From the NCBI RefSeq assembly GCF_905212365.1, contig NZ_CAJMEH010000005.1, forward strand, positions 1 through 58,373: DNA of 58,373 nucleotides, in the 5' to 3' direction. Every line of letters starts with the position of its first letter. The first letter of the stretch is position 1. The notes beneath the pieces are model-generated. The model was not told the DNA's origin and made no database searches. It saw only the letters and a list, made by a program, of their open reading frames with translations. Source of the stretch: an uncultured Phascolarctobacterium sp. (GTDB lineage Bacteria; Bacillota; Negativicutes; Acidaminococcales; Acidaminococcaceae). The position numbers and the translations under genes were made by a program. Shown one piece after another: positions 33,616 to 42,727 of this stretch.

Positions 33616-34683
33616 TTATTTCACCTGTCGTAATTGCTCGCTCTGCTTGGCTGTAATGAGCGCGTCCAAAAGCTCGTCCAAATCGCCGTTGACAATGGCG
33701 TCCAGCTTGTGCAGCGTCAGGCCGATGCGATGGTCGGTTACGCGCCCCTGGGGATAATTATAGGTGCGGATGCGCTCCGAGCGGTCGCCGGTGCCGACCT
33801 GGCTTTTGCGGTCCTCGGCGGTGGCGGCGCGCTGTTCCTCCTGGGCTTTTTCCAAAATGCGGGCGCGCAGAACACGCAGGCATTTCTCGCGGTTTTTCAG
33901 CTGGGATTTTTCATCCTGACATTGAGCCACGATGCCGGTAGGAATGTGCGTCATGCGCACGGCGGATTCTGTTTTATTGACGTATTGGCCGCCTGCGCCG
34001 CCTGCGCGGTAGGTATCGATGCGCAGGTCTGCGGGATTGATTTCTACGTCCACCTCCTCGGCTTCGGGCAGCACGGCTACCGTAACGGTGGAGGTGTGTA
34101 CGCGGCCCTGGGATTCGGTTTCGGGTACGCGCTGCACGCGGTGTACGCCGCTTTCAAATTTCATGCGGCTGTAAACGCTGTCGCCGTTGATTTGGAAAAC
34201 TACTTCTTTGAAGCCGCCCAGCTCCGTAGGACTGGAATCCATAACCTCAACGCGCCAGCCGCGGGTTTCGGCATAGCGCAGGTACATACGGAACAGCACT
34301 CCGGCGAACAAAGCGGCTTCCTCGCCGCCTGCACCGCCGCGAATTTCCACGATAACATTTTTTTCGTCGTTGGGGTCGGAGGGCAGCAGCAGAATAGTCA
34401 GGCGCTGCTCGTATTCCTCCAGCTGCGGCTTCAGCTCCTTCAGCTCCTCTTTAGCCATTTCTGTGAGTTCGTCGTCTTCGTTGGCTTTGAGAATTTCCTC
34501 TGCCTCGTCGCGGGACTGGCACATAGCGCGGTACTCGCGGTAAGCGGTGACGATGGGCTCCAGCTTGGCGTGAGCTTTGGTGGCCTTTTGCCAGCTTGCT
34601 TGGTCGGCGATGATGTCGGGGTCGCTGATTTTGGCTTCTAAATCTAAGTATCTATCTTCGATTGACTGTAATTTATCTAACAT
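33616..34683 (-). CDS. prfA: Peptide chain release factor 1
   Basis: A 355-residue RF1. The GGQ loop is in GGAGGQYVNKTESAVRMTH, and the stop-codon tripeptide region reads RVPETESQGR, where RF1 has PxT, which supports RF1 over RF2. It recognises UAA and UAG. GGAGATAGG precedes the ATG. Its own modifier gene prmC follows. Confidence 0.97.
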   Translation of the reverse strand: MLDKLQSIEDRYLDLEAKISDPDIIADQASWQKATKAHAKLEPIVTAYREYRAMCQSRDEAEEILKANEDDELTEMAKEELKELKPQLEEYEQRLTILLLPSDPNDEKNVIVEIRGGAGGEEAALFAGVLFRMYLRYAETRGWRVEVMDSSPTELGGFKEVVFQINGDSVYSRMKFESGVHRVQRVPETESQGRVHTSTVTVAVLPEAEEVDVEINPADLRIDTYRAGGAGGQYVNKTESAVRMTHIPTGIVAQCQDEKSQLKNREKCLRVLRARILEKAQEEQRAATAEDRKSQVGTGDRSERIRTYNYPQGRVTDHRIGLTLHKLDAIVNGDLDELLDALITAKQSEQLRQVK

Positions 34684-34840
34684 TGAATCCTATCTCCTAC
34701 ATTAAAAATATCTTAGTGTGGGGAATTTTGTATATTCTGTTTGGAGGCGTAAGAATCGCCTTTAGGCGAGGCGGCTGGCGAGCGGCAAGCGAGATAGTAT
34801 ATCGAGCGCAGCCGGGAGCCAACAACGAAGCATAAAGCGA

Positions 34841-35743
34841 TTATCGCGCCTCCTGCTCTATTATTTCTTCGGGAGGCAGCACAGCCTTCAAAGAAGCGAT
34901 TGCCACTTCAATCTGGCTGTCGTCCGGCTGCCGCGTCGTCAGCTTTTGCAGCAGCAGCCCCGGCATGATAGCCATGTGCACAAAACGGTTATCGGCATGA
35001 GCTCCGGCAAAAAGGATAAGCTCATAGCTGACTCCGGCGATCACCGGCATCAGCACAATGCGGGAAGCAATGCGTTCCAGCAGGCTGGGCCAGCCTAAGA
35101 AGGTGAAGATGAACATGCTGATCAGCATAACAATCATTAAAAAATTAGTGCCGCAGCGAGGGTGCAGGGTGCTGAACGGACGCACATTTTCTACCACCAG
35201 CGGCAACCCCGCTTCATAGGTATAAATGGTTTTATGCTCCGCACCGTGGTACTGGAAGACACGCTGAATATCCTTCATCGAGGAAATGGCTGCAATATAG
35301 CTTAAAAAGATAGCCATACGCAGCACACCCTCCGCCAGATTAAGCAGCATGGGGTCGCCGGTCAGCGCGTGCAGAAAACGCATGGACCAGGTGGGAATGA
35401 CGATGAACAGGCCGATAGCCAAAGCCACGGAAGTCGCAATGGTCATAGCCATTTCCTTGCCTGTCAGCTGTTCGTCCTCGTCGCCGGACACCTGAGCGGA
35501 ATAGGCTAAGGCCTTCATACCGTCGTACAGTGATTCAAATAAAGCAATAACGCCGCGCAGCAGCGGTTTTTTCAAAATCGGATATTTATCGCGCAGGCTG
35601 TTGACAGGATTTACGTCCACGACGATTTCGCCGTTGGGCTGGCGCACAGCCACGGCTACCTTGTCCGTGCCGCGCATCATAACGCCTTCGATAACGGCCT
35701 GCCCGCCTACATTGGGCTTTTTACAGCAATTTTTCGTGCTCAT
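34841..35743 (-). CDS. DUF1385 membrane protein (YqhQ-like)
   Basis: A 300-residue protein of the DUF1385 family. NVGGQAVIEGVMMRGTDKVA, RDKYPILKKPLLRGVIALFE, YHGAEHKTIYTYEAGLPL and STLHPRCGTNFLM are the conserved blocks. About five transmembrane segments are visible. It is often found between rpmE and prfA in Firmicutes. Molecular function is unknown. The 157 nt between it and prfA holds only a small GCC-TTTA-GGC hairpin. Confidence 0.9.
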   Translation of the reverse strand: MSTKNCCKKPNVGGQAVIEGVMMRGTDKVAVAVRQPNGEIVVDVNPVNSLRDKYPILKKPLLRGVIALFESLYDGMKALAYSAQVSGDEDEQLTGKEMAMTIATSVALAIGLFIVIPTWSMRFLHALTGDPMLLNLAEGVLRMAIFLSYIAAISSMKDIQRVFQYHGAEHKTIYTYEAGLPLVVENVRPFSTLHPRCGTNFLMIVMLISMFIFTFLGWPSLLERIASRIVLMPVIAGVSYELILFAGAHADNRFVHMAIMPGLLLQKLTTRQPDDSQIEVAIASLKAVLPPEEIIEQEAR

Positions 35744-35779
35744 AGTAATTTTGCTCCCTATTTTTCAGGAAAATAAATA

Positions 35780-35812
35780 CAGCAGAGCGACGGCTGAAAC
35801 GTAACTCTGCTG
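35780..35812 (-). terminator. Terminator after rpmE
   Basis: CAGCAGAG and CTCTGCTG pair across a 17 nt loop. On the minus strand TATTTATTTT follows. Confidence 0.65.
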
Positions 35813-35824
35813 TAAGTATAAAGA

Positions 35825-36028
35825 TTATTGTTCTTTGTTGTAGCGTTTGTTGAATTTTTCAATACGACCGCGAGCAGCAACGTTACGTTGTTGACCAGTG
35901 AAGAATGGATGGCATTTAGAGCAAACATCCACGCGAATCTCTTTTTTAGTGCTGCCGGTTACAAAGCTGGCGCCGCAGGCACAGGTTGCAGTAACTTCAC
36001 CGTATTTCGGATGAATCTTTTCTTTCAT
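35825..36028 (-). CDS. rpmE: Ribosomal protein L31, zinc type
   Basis: A 67-residue L31. MKEKIHPKYGEVTATCACG opens it, and the zinc site is CAC with CSKC (VDVCSKCHPFFTGQQ). The C+ form implies zinc binding. GAGGTG precedes the ATG. It heads the minus-strand translation block. Confidence 0.97.
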   Translation of the reverse strand: MKEKIHPKYGEVTATCACGASFVTGSTKKEIRVDVCSKCHPFFTGQQRNVAARGRIEKFNKRYNKEQ

Positions 36029-36144
36029 TCTTTACACCTCACTTTACTATAGAACATTATTGTCATCATCGTTAGATATTAACACTAGATGATTGTATCA
36101 CATAGCGGAGCAATGCGCAAGTGATTTTTTTATGAAAGCCAGGC

Positions 36145-37599
36145 TTAATCCTCGTTATAATTTTCAGCCCGGTCATAGAGAGCGGCAACCTCTTTGCTGG
36201 GGTCCTGGCCGAGCAGAGATGCCAACATCGCCGCAATTAAACCGCCGAAAAAGCCGGGGATAATTTCGTAAATGCCGGTGGAGGAAAACAGCATCAGCCA
36301 GGCTATATCCACGAGAGCGCCGGCTACGATGCCTGCTACCGCGCCGTGGAAGGTGAAGCGCTTCCAGAACAGGCTCAGCAAAATTGCGGGGCCGAAGGCC
36401 GCGCCGAATACGCCCCAGGCGTTGGAAACCAGCGCCATGATGGAACCGGCGTTAGGATTAGAAGCTATCAGCAGAGCGATAAAGGCGATGCCGAGAACGA
36501 CAAAGCGTCCGGCCCACAGCATTTCCTTATCTGTAGCTTTATCCTTGCGCAGTACGGGTTTGTACACGTCGCTGGCAAAGGAGGAGGCCGCGGCCAGCAG
36601 CTGGCTGTCGGCGGTGCTCATAGACGCTGCCAGCACGGCGGAAAGCAGCACGCCGGAAATCAGCGCCGGGAAGATGCTGCGCACCATAGCAATAAAAACT
36701 AAGGAATTCTTATTGATCTCTTCATCCATGCCTAAATACATACGGCCGACAACGCCGACCATGGTAGCGAAGAAAAGAATCAGCGCAGTCCAGGAAATAC
36801 CGATAATAGCGGATTTTTTCATTTCCTTCTGGGAACCCAGGGACATAAAGCGAATAATGATGTGGGGCATACCGAAATAACCCAGGCCCCAGCCCAAACC
36901 GGAAACAATGTCCGTCCATTTGGCAGTGGGGTTCCAGTATTCCGCCGGAATGTGAGCTACGGCGGAGGCGTCGACCAAGGACGCGGCAAAGATAGGCGCG
37001 ATCAGCAGCGAGCCTAAAATCAGCAGGCCCTGGTAAAAGTCGGTCCAGCAGACGGCGGAAAAGCCGCCCAGGAAGGTGTAGCTGATGATAATGAAGGCTG
37101 CCAGATACATAGCGATGGAAGAATCCATGCCGATAACGGTATTGAATAGCGTACCGCAGGCCTTAATGCTGGAGGCGGCGTAGATGGTGTAGGCTACCAG
37201 AAAAACTACGGCGCAGACTACCTGCAGCAGATTGGACTTAGATAAAAAGCGGTTGGTGAGATATTGGGGCACGGTGATGGAATCGTTAGCCACGATGGAA
37301 AAGCGGCGCAGACGCGGCGCTTCATAAATCCAGCTCAGGGTGTAGCCGATGAGCAGGCCTACGCCAATCCAGATTTGCCCCATGCCCAAGGCGTAGATGG
37401 AGGTGGGCAGACCCATGAGAACCCAGGCGCTCATATCGGAGGCGCCGGCGGAGAGCGCCGTTACCCACGGTCCCATTTGACGGCCGCCTAAGAAATATGT
37501 CTTCTCGCCGCCGTTGCGGTCTTTAACGAAAAACCAGACGCCAATGGATAGCATAAAGATTAAATAGACGATAAAGACTATCATCTCAATATAATTCAT
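36145..37599 (-). CDS. putP: Sodium/proline symporter
   Basis: A 484-residue SSS-family symporter with about 13 hydrophobic segments. YFLGGRQMGPWVTALSAGAS, DMSAWVLMGLPTSIYALG, IYAASSIKACGTLFN and SAVLAASMSTADSQLLAAAS match PutP. It imports proline with sodium. GGAGGGG lies 5 nt before the ATG at 37599. It is transcribed alone, on the minus strand. Confidence 0.92.
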   Translation of the reverse strand: MNYIEMIVFIVYLIFMLSIGVWFFVKDRNGGEKTYFLGGRQMGPWVTALSAGASDMSAWVLMGLPTSIYALGMGQIWIGVGLLIGYTLSWIYEAPRLRRFSIVANDSITVPQYLTNRFLSKSNLLQVVCAVVFLVAYTIYAASSIKACGTLFNTVIGMDSSIAMYLAAFIIISYTFLGGFSAVCWTDFYQGLLILGSLLIAPIFAASLVDASAVAHIPAEYWNPTAKWTDIVSGLGWGLGYFGMPHIIIRFMSLGSQKEMKKSAIIGISWTALILFFATMVGVVGRMYLGMDEEINKNSLVFIAMVRSIFPALISGVLLSAVLAASMSTADSQLLAAASSFASDVYKPVLRKDKATDKEMLWAGRFVVLGIAFIALLIASNPNAGSIMALVSNAWGVFGAAFGPAILLSLFWKRFTFHGAVAGIVAGALVDIAWLMLFSSTGIYEIIPGFFGGLIAAMLASLLGQDPSKEVAALYDRAENYNED

Positions 37600-37858
37600 A
37601 ATAACCCCTCCAAAATACAATAGATACTTACATTATATATGCAAAAAGCTTCATATACAAGGGCAGCAGCAAAAAATACAGAAAAACAGAAGGCTTTTTA
37701 TGTTTTGCTATGCGGTTTTGCTTTACGTGCCGCTCAGAAAATTTTTAGCGAGGAGAGCGAGGCAGGAGTACGCTATAATTTGAGCTGTTTGGCTGAAAGT
37801 GATATAATTTTTACGATTGTATATCTCAATTTATTATCGGAGCAGGCGGGTGATTTTT

Positions 37859-38877
37859 ATGTTGGACAAGGCGGATAAAAAGGCGCTTATTCTTTGCGTT
37901 TTAAAAATTTTAGAGCGAGAAACGGATGCGAAGCATCCGCTAACCTACGAAGCGATAGCCCAAAAGATAGAAGAGGACTTTAACGTAGCCAGGCCAAGCC
38001 GCAATACTATTGCCGCGCATATAAGTATCTTAAGAGATGGTATGAACTATGATATCGAGCAGGGCAAGGGCGGCAAAGGCTTCTATTTAAATAAGCGCAT
38101 TTTAAGCGGCGATCAGGCTAGAGCTTTGATGAGTTATCTGGCTACGGCCAAATCCTTGACGCATAGCAATGCTCAAGAGCTGATTAAAGCTTTGGAACCT
38201 CTAACTGCCAAGAGTTCTCGCGGCTTGATAAATATCAGCTCCGTGAAAAATTATATCCATCAAAAGAATGAGGATTTTCTTAACAATTTGCAAATCATAG
38301 ACAAGGCTATTACCGCTCAGCGGCAAATCAGCTTTATTTATAACGATATCGGCGTTAAAGGCAGCTGGTGCCGCGTAAGAAAAAGGGCGAGCCGCTGGCG
38401 TATCAGGTGCATCCCTTTGCCCTTGCCTGCGTGGATGGCTTTTATTATTTAATCGGCAGCGCTTTTACTTACAACGAGCTGCGCCATTACCGCATAGACC
38501 ATATTACGGGTATAAAAATTTTAGACGGCCACAAGCGGGAGCGCTTATCCGCCATGAAGGGCTATCAGAATAGTGTTTCTTTTGTTTTGCCAGAGTATGT
38601 GCGCCAGCATGTTTGGATGTACAACGGCGATATCAGAGCAATAAGGTTTAAGGGAGAGCGCTCCTTAACAAATTATATTTGGGACGTTTTTGGCGATAGG
38701 GCGGTAATCAGGGAGTTGAAAAACGAGCCAGGAAAAATAGAATTTACCGTGCGCACCACGGCCGGAGCCGCGAAAATTTTTGCCAAGCAGTACTGCGATT
38801 TGTGTCAGCTTGTGTTTCCCACAGATTTGCGCCGGGAATTAAAAGAAGAATTTGCCAAAGTATTGGAAAAATATTAA
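37859..38877 (+). pseudogene. WYL-domain transcriptional regulator with a frameshift
   Basis: The first part (37859 to about 38355) encodes an N-terminal winged helix (ALILCVLKILERETDAKHP, EDFNVARPSRNTIAAHISIL) and the start of a WYL domain (QISFIYNDIGVKG). The frame then shifts; from about 38362 it continues as LVPRKKKGEPLAYQVHPFAL, DGFYYLIGSAF and a WCX-like end. Adding one A to the AAA in GTTAAAGG rejoins the frames into a 339-residue protein of normal length. WYL regulators such as BrxR and CapW control defence loci. This one sits next to the AAA+/nuclease island. Real mutation or sequencing slip is undecided. Confidence 0.75.
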
Positions 38878-38888
38878 ACTGCCAAGAA

Positions 38889-38930
38889 AAAAGCAGCCAG
38901 ATTTACGGTGAATCTGGCTGCTATCTTTTT
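38889..38930. terminator. Bidirectional terminator between WYL and AAA+ genes
   Basis: AGCAGCCAGATT (38892-38903) pairs perfectly with AATCTGGCTGCT (38911-38922). A-rich and T-rich flanks allow both convergent genes to use it. Confidence 0.8.
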
Positions 38931-38932
38931 GT

Positions 38933-41017
38933 TCAGCAGACAAAGCCGATGGCTTTTGCTTTGATATCGTGTTTTAGAAAATCGTCCGGCACATCCTCTG
39001 CAGTTATTAAACTGATGCTGTCTTTGTCCCAAACAGAGCCTTCGCCTGCGCTGTAAATGCGGGACGCTTGCTGCATAATTATTTGCTCCAGCAGATTACG
39101 CACGAAGCGCCCGTTGCCGACGTTGGCTTGACAGGCCGCTTGCATAAAAATATGTTGGCATTTTGTTTTAGCGTCTTCGGTTAAGACATAAAATTTTTCT
39201 GCGGCCATCAGCTCTAAAATAGCTGTAAGTTCCGGTGCGGAATAATCGGGGAAGTCAATGTGAAAATTGATGCGGCTGCGCAGGCCTTCGTTGGCGTTGA
39301 TAAAATTCTGCATCGGTTTAGGATAACCGGCAAAGATGACGATAGTATCGTCGCGGTTGTTTTCCATCTCCTGCACGATAGTATTGATGGCCTCGTCGCC
39401 ATAATGACCGCGATAACCGTCCAGCAAAGAATAGGCTTCATCTATAAAAAGAATGCCGCCTTTGGCTTCTTTAAAACAATTTTTAACTTTGATTGCCGTT
39501 TGTCCCACATATTGTCCAACAAGGTCAGCCCGTCCGCATTCTACAAAGCAGCCGGAGGGGATGATTCTTTTTTCGGCAAAGATTTGCGCTAAAAGACGGG
39601 CGACCGTAGTTTTGGCGGTGCCGGGATTGCCGGTGAAAAGCATGTGACGGGAAAAGTTCATCTTTTGTAAACCAAAATGTTCCCGCTGTTTTTGAATGGC
39701 AAAAGCAGCAATAATTTTGTGGGCCGCCTCCTTGACGGTAGTTAAACCAATCAGGCTGTTTAATTGAGCGGATGCCGAAGCAGCTTCTTCCTCTTGGTTT
39801 TCTTGCGCAAGCGTAACAGTCGTTAAGGGACTGTAAGCAGGATAAAATTCGGTACATAAAATAGTTTTTTGCAGATTCTCCCAAAAGCGTTGGACGGAAG
39901 ACATATTATGTATTTTTATATTTTCGTTTACATAGCGCTTTTTCAGATTGGCAAAATCCAAAAAGGCTTTGTATTCTGATTGCTGCCATAGCTGGTAAAG
40001 AAATTTTTCCGCATCGGCTATACTGCCGACGCCCTCCTGAATTTTGACGAGAGGGATTTTTTTGTTAATTTCTTTTAATTGGTCGGCGACAAATTTTTGC
40101 TGGCCCAGAATTTCTACAAAAATCAACTGGCTGTATTGCTTGTATTTATTGATGGAATCTATGATGTTATCCAGAAAATCATTTTGGCGGCAGCGCAGGC
40201 GGCCGATGGGTTTGATTTCTTCCGGCATCTCGATAATGGTCGTCGCTCCGTAATTATTGGCAATAAAATAATGGAGATGGTCTACGAGCATGCGGCCGTT
40301 AACGGTGGATTTATTCAGATAGGTGTTCCTCGTCGTCAGCAGTCTGTTGCTGTATCTTAACGCTTGCACCAACACCTCCACGATTTTTTGCGCGGCTGCG
40401 CGGGAACCTGCCGTTATTTGATAATGCACGGGAATACCTAAAAAGCGGCCGTGGTCCCTGGAAAAAATTCTTTGCAGCTCCTCCATAAGCGACGGGTCGG
40501 GAATAATTTCCCTGGCTTTTTGCAGAATCTCTTCTTTGCCGGCGTAAGGATAAATTTTTTCCGTGTAGCTTTTGCCTTTTTCTTCAAGAAAAGAAAAATA
40601 TACGTTGGAGCCGTTTATTTCTATATATTGCTGCACAATATCTCCGAGAAAATAGTTTCTATCTATTTGGCTGTAGAAACTATCTGTAGATATTTCCTGT
40701 ATACTGATAATGACGGCCTGAATGCCGAAAAGCTTTTGCAAAGCATCTATAACATAGGAAGATAAATCTAAATTTTGATTGAGCTCGTATTTCCAGCAAA
40801 CGGCTACTTGCAGTAAAGGGGCAGCTAAGTCGTCGATTCTGGTTTTTAGATAAGGTCCGTTGACCTTTTCGCCGTAATTTTGCAGCTTGTTATTTAAATA
40901 TTCTTCTGCGTATTCGGCTGCTGTTTTGCGAAGATATTGGTGCGGAGTATTTTCTTTAATACAGTTAATGGCGTTTAAATTTTGCCGGCAGTCTACTTGA
41001 ATTTCGTAAAAAAGCAT
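38933..41017 (-). CDS. CbbX/SpoVK-type AAA+ ATPase with novel N-terminal region
   Basis: A 694-residue protein. The C-terminal third (about 415-690) is a CbbX/SpoVK/EccA-type AAA+ module: LNSLIGLTTVKEAAHKII, Walker A FTGNPGTAKTTVARLL, the pore loop region ADLVGQYVGQTA, Walker B GGILFIDEAYSLL, and the arginine finger GLRSRINFHIDFPDY. The first ~410 residues match nothing I recognise; about 185-400 may be a degenerate AAA module without Walker motifs. GGAGGTG precedes the ATG. It diverges from the nuclease gene across a shared palindromic operator. It probably remodels a partner protein; the partner is unknown. Confidence 0.85.
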   Translation of the reverse strand: MLFYEIQVDCRQNLNAINCIKENTPHQYLRKTAAEYAEEYLNNKLQNYGEKVNGPYLKTRIDDLAAPLLQVAVCWKYELNQNLDLSSYVIDALQKLFGIQAVIISIQEISTDSFYSQIDRNYFLGDIVQQYIEINGSNVYFSFLEEKGKSYTEKIYPYAGKEEILQKAREIIPDPSLMEELQRIFSRDHGRFLGIPVHYQITAGSRAAAQKIVEVLVQALRYSNRLLTTRNTYLNKSTVNGRMLVDHLHYFIANNYGATTIIEMPEEIKPIGRLRCRQNDFLDNIIDSINKYKQYSQLIFVEILGQQKFVADQLKEINKKIPLVKIQEGVGSIADAEKFLYQLWQQSEYKAFLDFANLKKRYVNENIKIHNMSSVQRFWENLQKTILCTEFYPAYSPLTTVTLAQENQEEEAASASAQLNSLIGLTTVKEAAHKIIAAFAIQKQREHFGLQKMNFSRHMLFTGNPGTAKTTVARLLAQIFAEKRIIPSGCFVECGRADLVGQYVGQTAIKVKNCFKEAKGGILFIDEAYSLLDGYRGHYGDEAINTIVQEMENNRDDTIVIFAGYPKPMQNFINANEGLRSRINFHIDFPDYSAPELTAILELMAAEKFYVLTEDAKTKCQHIFMQAACQANVGNGRFVRNLLEQIIMQQASRIYSAGEGSVWDKDSISLITAEDVPDDFLKHDIKAKAIGFVC

Positions 41018-41147
41018 CGTAACACCTCCGAATTATTTATAAGGCAGCTTGAAAAAGAAAAGGAGATTTAATTGTCAAAGAGCAGAAAAAATTTTTGGGC
41101 TTGCAGGTAAGGCCTGTTCGGCGTTGCCTGTACTGACGATGGATTTT

Positions 41148-41197
41148 ATTATAACAATTGCTATGCGCAAATTTTTGCGCATTTGTTGAGCTATAAT
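41148..41197. promoter_or_regulatory. Divergent promoter pair sharing one palindromic operator (copy A)
   Basis: The 20-mer ATGCGCAAATTTTTGCGCAT (41163-41182) is an inverted repeat. Nine nt to its right is TATAAT (41192-41197, plus strand, nuclease gene). Nine nt to its left is the reverse complement of TATAAT (41148-41153, minus strand, ATPase gene). The palindrome covers the place of both -35 boxes, so a bound dimer could control both genes at once. Confidence 0.75.
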
Positions 41198-41367
41198 TAC
41201 AGATAAGCAATAGAGCTGGAAATTTAAATTCTTACGCAGGCAGGAGAAAAGAAAATAAAAAGCGAATTTTAAAATTTAAAGCCAAGAGCGCAGGCGAAGT
41301 TTTGCCAAGAGCTCAAGACTTGGCGGTAGTTAGTGCAGTATTAAAATGAATTAAGGAGGCTGATGTT
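41198..41367 (+). other. Long 5' leader of the nuclease gene
   Basis: About 160 nt separate the predicted transcription start from the nuclease ATG. GCCAAGAGC occurs twice (near 41281 and 41311), and the second copy forms a hairpin with CTTGGC near 41332. No T-run follows. A regulatory leader is possible but unproved. Confidence 0.35.
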
Positions 41368-42429
41368 ATGAATAAAGAATTTACAAAAGAGGTTGAAAAA
41401 ATAATTAGAGTAAATTTGGGTAATAATAATTTCCGATGGAGCAGCACAGTAGGCTTATATAAAGATAAAGAAACAGTGGTAATGCTAATAACGGGCGACC
41501 ATTATAAAGAAAATATGCAAAATAATGCGGCTTGTTTTGAAGGTTGGGCTGCAGTTTTGAAAACGTATTTTATGGATAAAAACTACAATTTTGTTAAACT
41601 GAAATGTGTTGAGATACCTTCACCTTCTCCAGAGAAGGGAATCTTGGAAAATGAGCATGCTAATAGATTCCTTTATAGAGCGTTGCGGTTTAGCCAACAA
41701 TACAAAGATTGGTTTAGATTAGAAGATGATTTGCAGGGAAAGGTAAATGAATTTGAAAAGTATTTAGAGGGGCATAAAGGAGAGCATAAAGAAAAGCTTT
41801 TGAATAATCTTCCTGGTGATAAATTCGATGGCGAATATAAAAACGATGGAATCAATATGTTTACCGAGTCCATTATGGAAAAATTTATATATGAGCATAA
41901 AGAAGACGTATTATCGCCGCTTTTTAAAGATTCAAAGAACATAATAGTTAACCGTCAGATGCCTGTAGGTTTATTTGAAGGCTCTGTTGAGAAACAAAAC
42001 AAAATATTTACCGGAGGCAAGTCGGCTATAGATTTATGGGCTTATGATCCTGCAAAGCCCGAAGAGTTTTCTGTTTTTGAATTGAAGTTTCAAAATAAGA
42101 TGATAGGAATAATTTCTGAAATCTTCTTTTATGCGAACTATATGTACGACTTATTAAATAAACAAGGAAGCTTTACGTTAAATGTCAAAGAAGATGATGC
42201 GAGCGCTAAGAGAGGATATGGAACGCTTATTAAGGAATGTAATGATAAAATAGAAAAAATTAACGCGGTAATGCTAGCTGATTATGAGAATATGCATCCT
42301 GTTATTACATCAAAATTGCTGGAAACCTTAAATGGTAATGACGGCAGACGGATAAAATATAGTGCGGAAAAATATAAGGTGGGACGTATTGAAGTTGTGG
42401 GTGATATAGAAATACTAAACAATAATTGA
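41368..42429 (+). CDS. PD-(D/E)XK nuclease-like protein, unknown family
   Basis: A 353-residue protein, clearly more AT-rich and AAA/GAA/ATA-rich in codons than its neighbours, suggesting transfer. Residues about 165-260 fit a PD-(D/E)XK core: a helix with glutamates (MFTESIMEKF), D222 in SAIDLWAYD, E238 and K240 in FSVFELKFQ, then a helix EIFFYANYM resembling the motif that follows the active site. The N-terminal 160 residues are not recognised. AAGGAGG precedes the ATG. It diverges from the AAA+ ATPase gene and shares its operator. A nucleic-acid-cleaving, perhaps defensive, role is inferred. Confidence 0.65.
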   Translation: MNKEFTKEVEKIIRVNLGNNNFRWSSTVGLYKDKETVVMLITGDHYKENMQNNAACFEGWAAVLKTYFMDKNYNFVKLKCVEIPSPSPEKGILENEHANRFLYRALRFSQQYKDWFRLEDDLQGKVNEFEKYLEGHKGEHKEKLLNNLPGDKFDGEYKNDGINMFTESIMEKFIYEHKEDVLSPLFKDSKNIIVNRQMPVGLFEGSVEKQNKIFTGGKSAIDLWAYDPAKPEEFSVFELKFQNKMIGIISEIFFYANYMYDLLNKQGSFTLNVKEDDASAKRGYGTLIKECNDKIEKINAVMLADYENMHPVITSKLLETLNGNDGRRIKYSAEKYKVGRIEVVGDIEILNNN

Positions 42430-42478
42430 GAAGTATATTTTTCCGTCCTGTTGCATCTGATTTTTTATTTCGCAAGCA

Positions 42479-42513
42479 GCGCGCAAATTTTTGCGCGCTG
42501 TGTTTGCTACACT
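42479..42513 (+). promoter_or_regulatory. Palindromic operator and promoter (copy B)
   Basis: The core GCGCAAATTTTTGCGC (42481-42496) is identical to copy A and is extended on both sides by AGC/GCT-type pairs. TACACT (42508-42513) stands 9 nt beyond the 20-bp unit, the same spacing as in copies A and C. It points at the RNA gene and the interrupted gene. Confidence 0.65.
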
Positions 42514-42531
42514 ATATACAAGCCAGCGCGG

Positions 42532-42561
42532 TTGACAAAACCGGCAGGCTTGTGGTAATAT
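42532..42561 (+). promoter_or_regulatory. Strong promoter of the non-coding RNA candidate
   Basis: A consensus TTGACA (42532-42537) and TAATAT (42556-42561) with an extended TG are spaced 18 nt. Confidence 0.7.
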
Positions 42562-42567
42562 CTAAAA

Positions 42568-42720
42568 CACGGCGTTAGCCGTGAGCGTTGAAAAGAAAGA
42601 TTGTTGTAATTTAGAAAACTTGGAAATCCCTTATTAGCCAAACGGATATTTTGGAGGCTAAAGCAGTAGTAATTTTACTCTGCTATAGCTGTACCCATTT
42701 GGCTCTATAAGGGATTTTTT
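42568..42720 (+). ncRNA. Structured small RNA candidate, ~150 nt, unknown family
   Basis: No credible coding frame. The RNA would open with a perfect hairpin CACGGC-GTTA-GCCGTG (42568-42583). After a purine-rich linker comes a long hairpin: AAATCCCTTAT (42624-42634) pairs with ATAAGGGATTT (42707-42717), AGCCAAA (42636-42642) with TTTGGCT (42698-42704), and an inner stem GCTA/AGCAG/AGTAA pairs with TTACT/CTGCT/TAGC. Unpaired bulges lie between. It ends in TTTTTT, so the hairpin is also a terminator. The bulged rod recalls 6S RNA but the usual closing structure is not seen. Leader attenuator is the alternative. Confidence 0.55.
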
Positions 42721-42727
42721 CTGCAAA

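Noticed and set aside
34684..34840. GC-rich repeats between prfA and the DUF1385 gene as an insertion or RNA gene
   Set aside because: Only a small GCC-TTTA-GGC hairpin is visible; no terminal repeats, promoter or terminator.
42479..42498. Palindrome B as a terminator for the nuclease gene
   Set aside because: No T-run follows the stem, and an identical palindrome with the same -10 spacing lies before two other transcription units.
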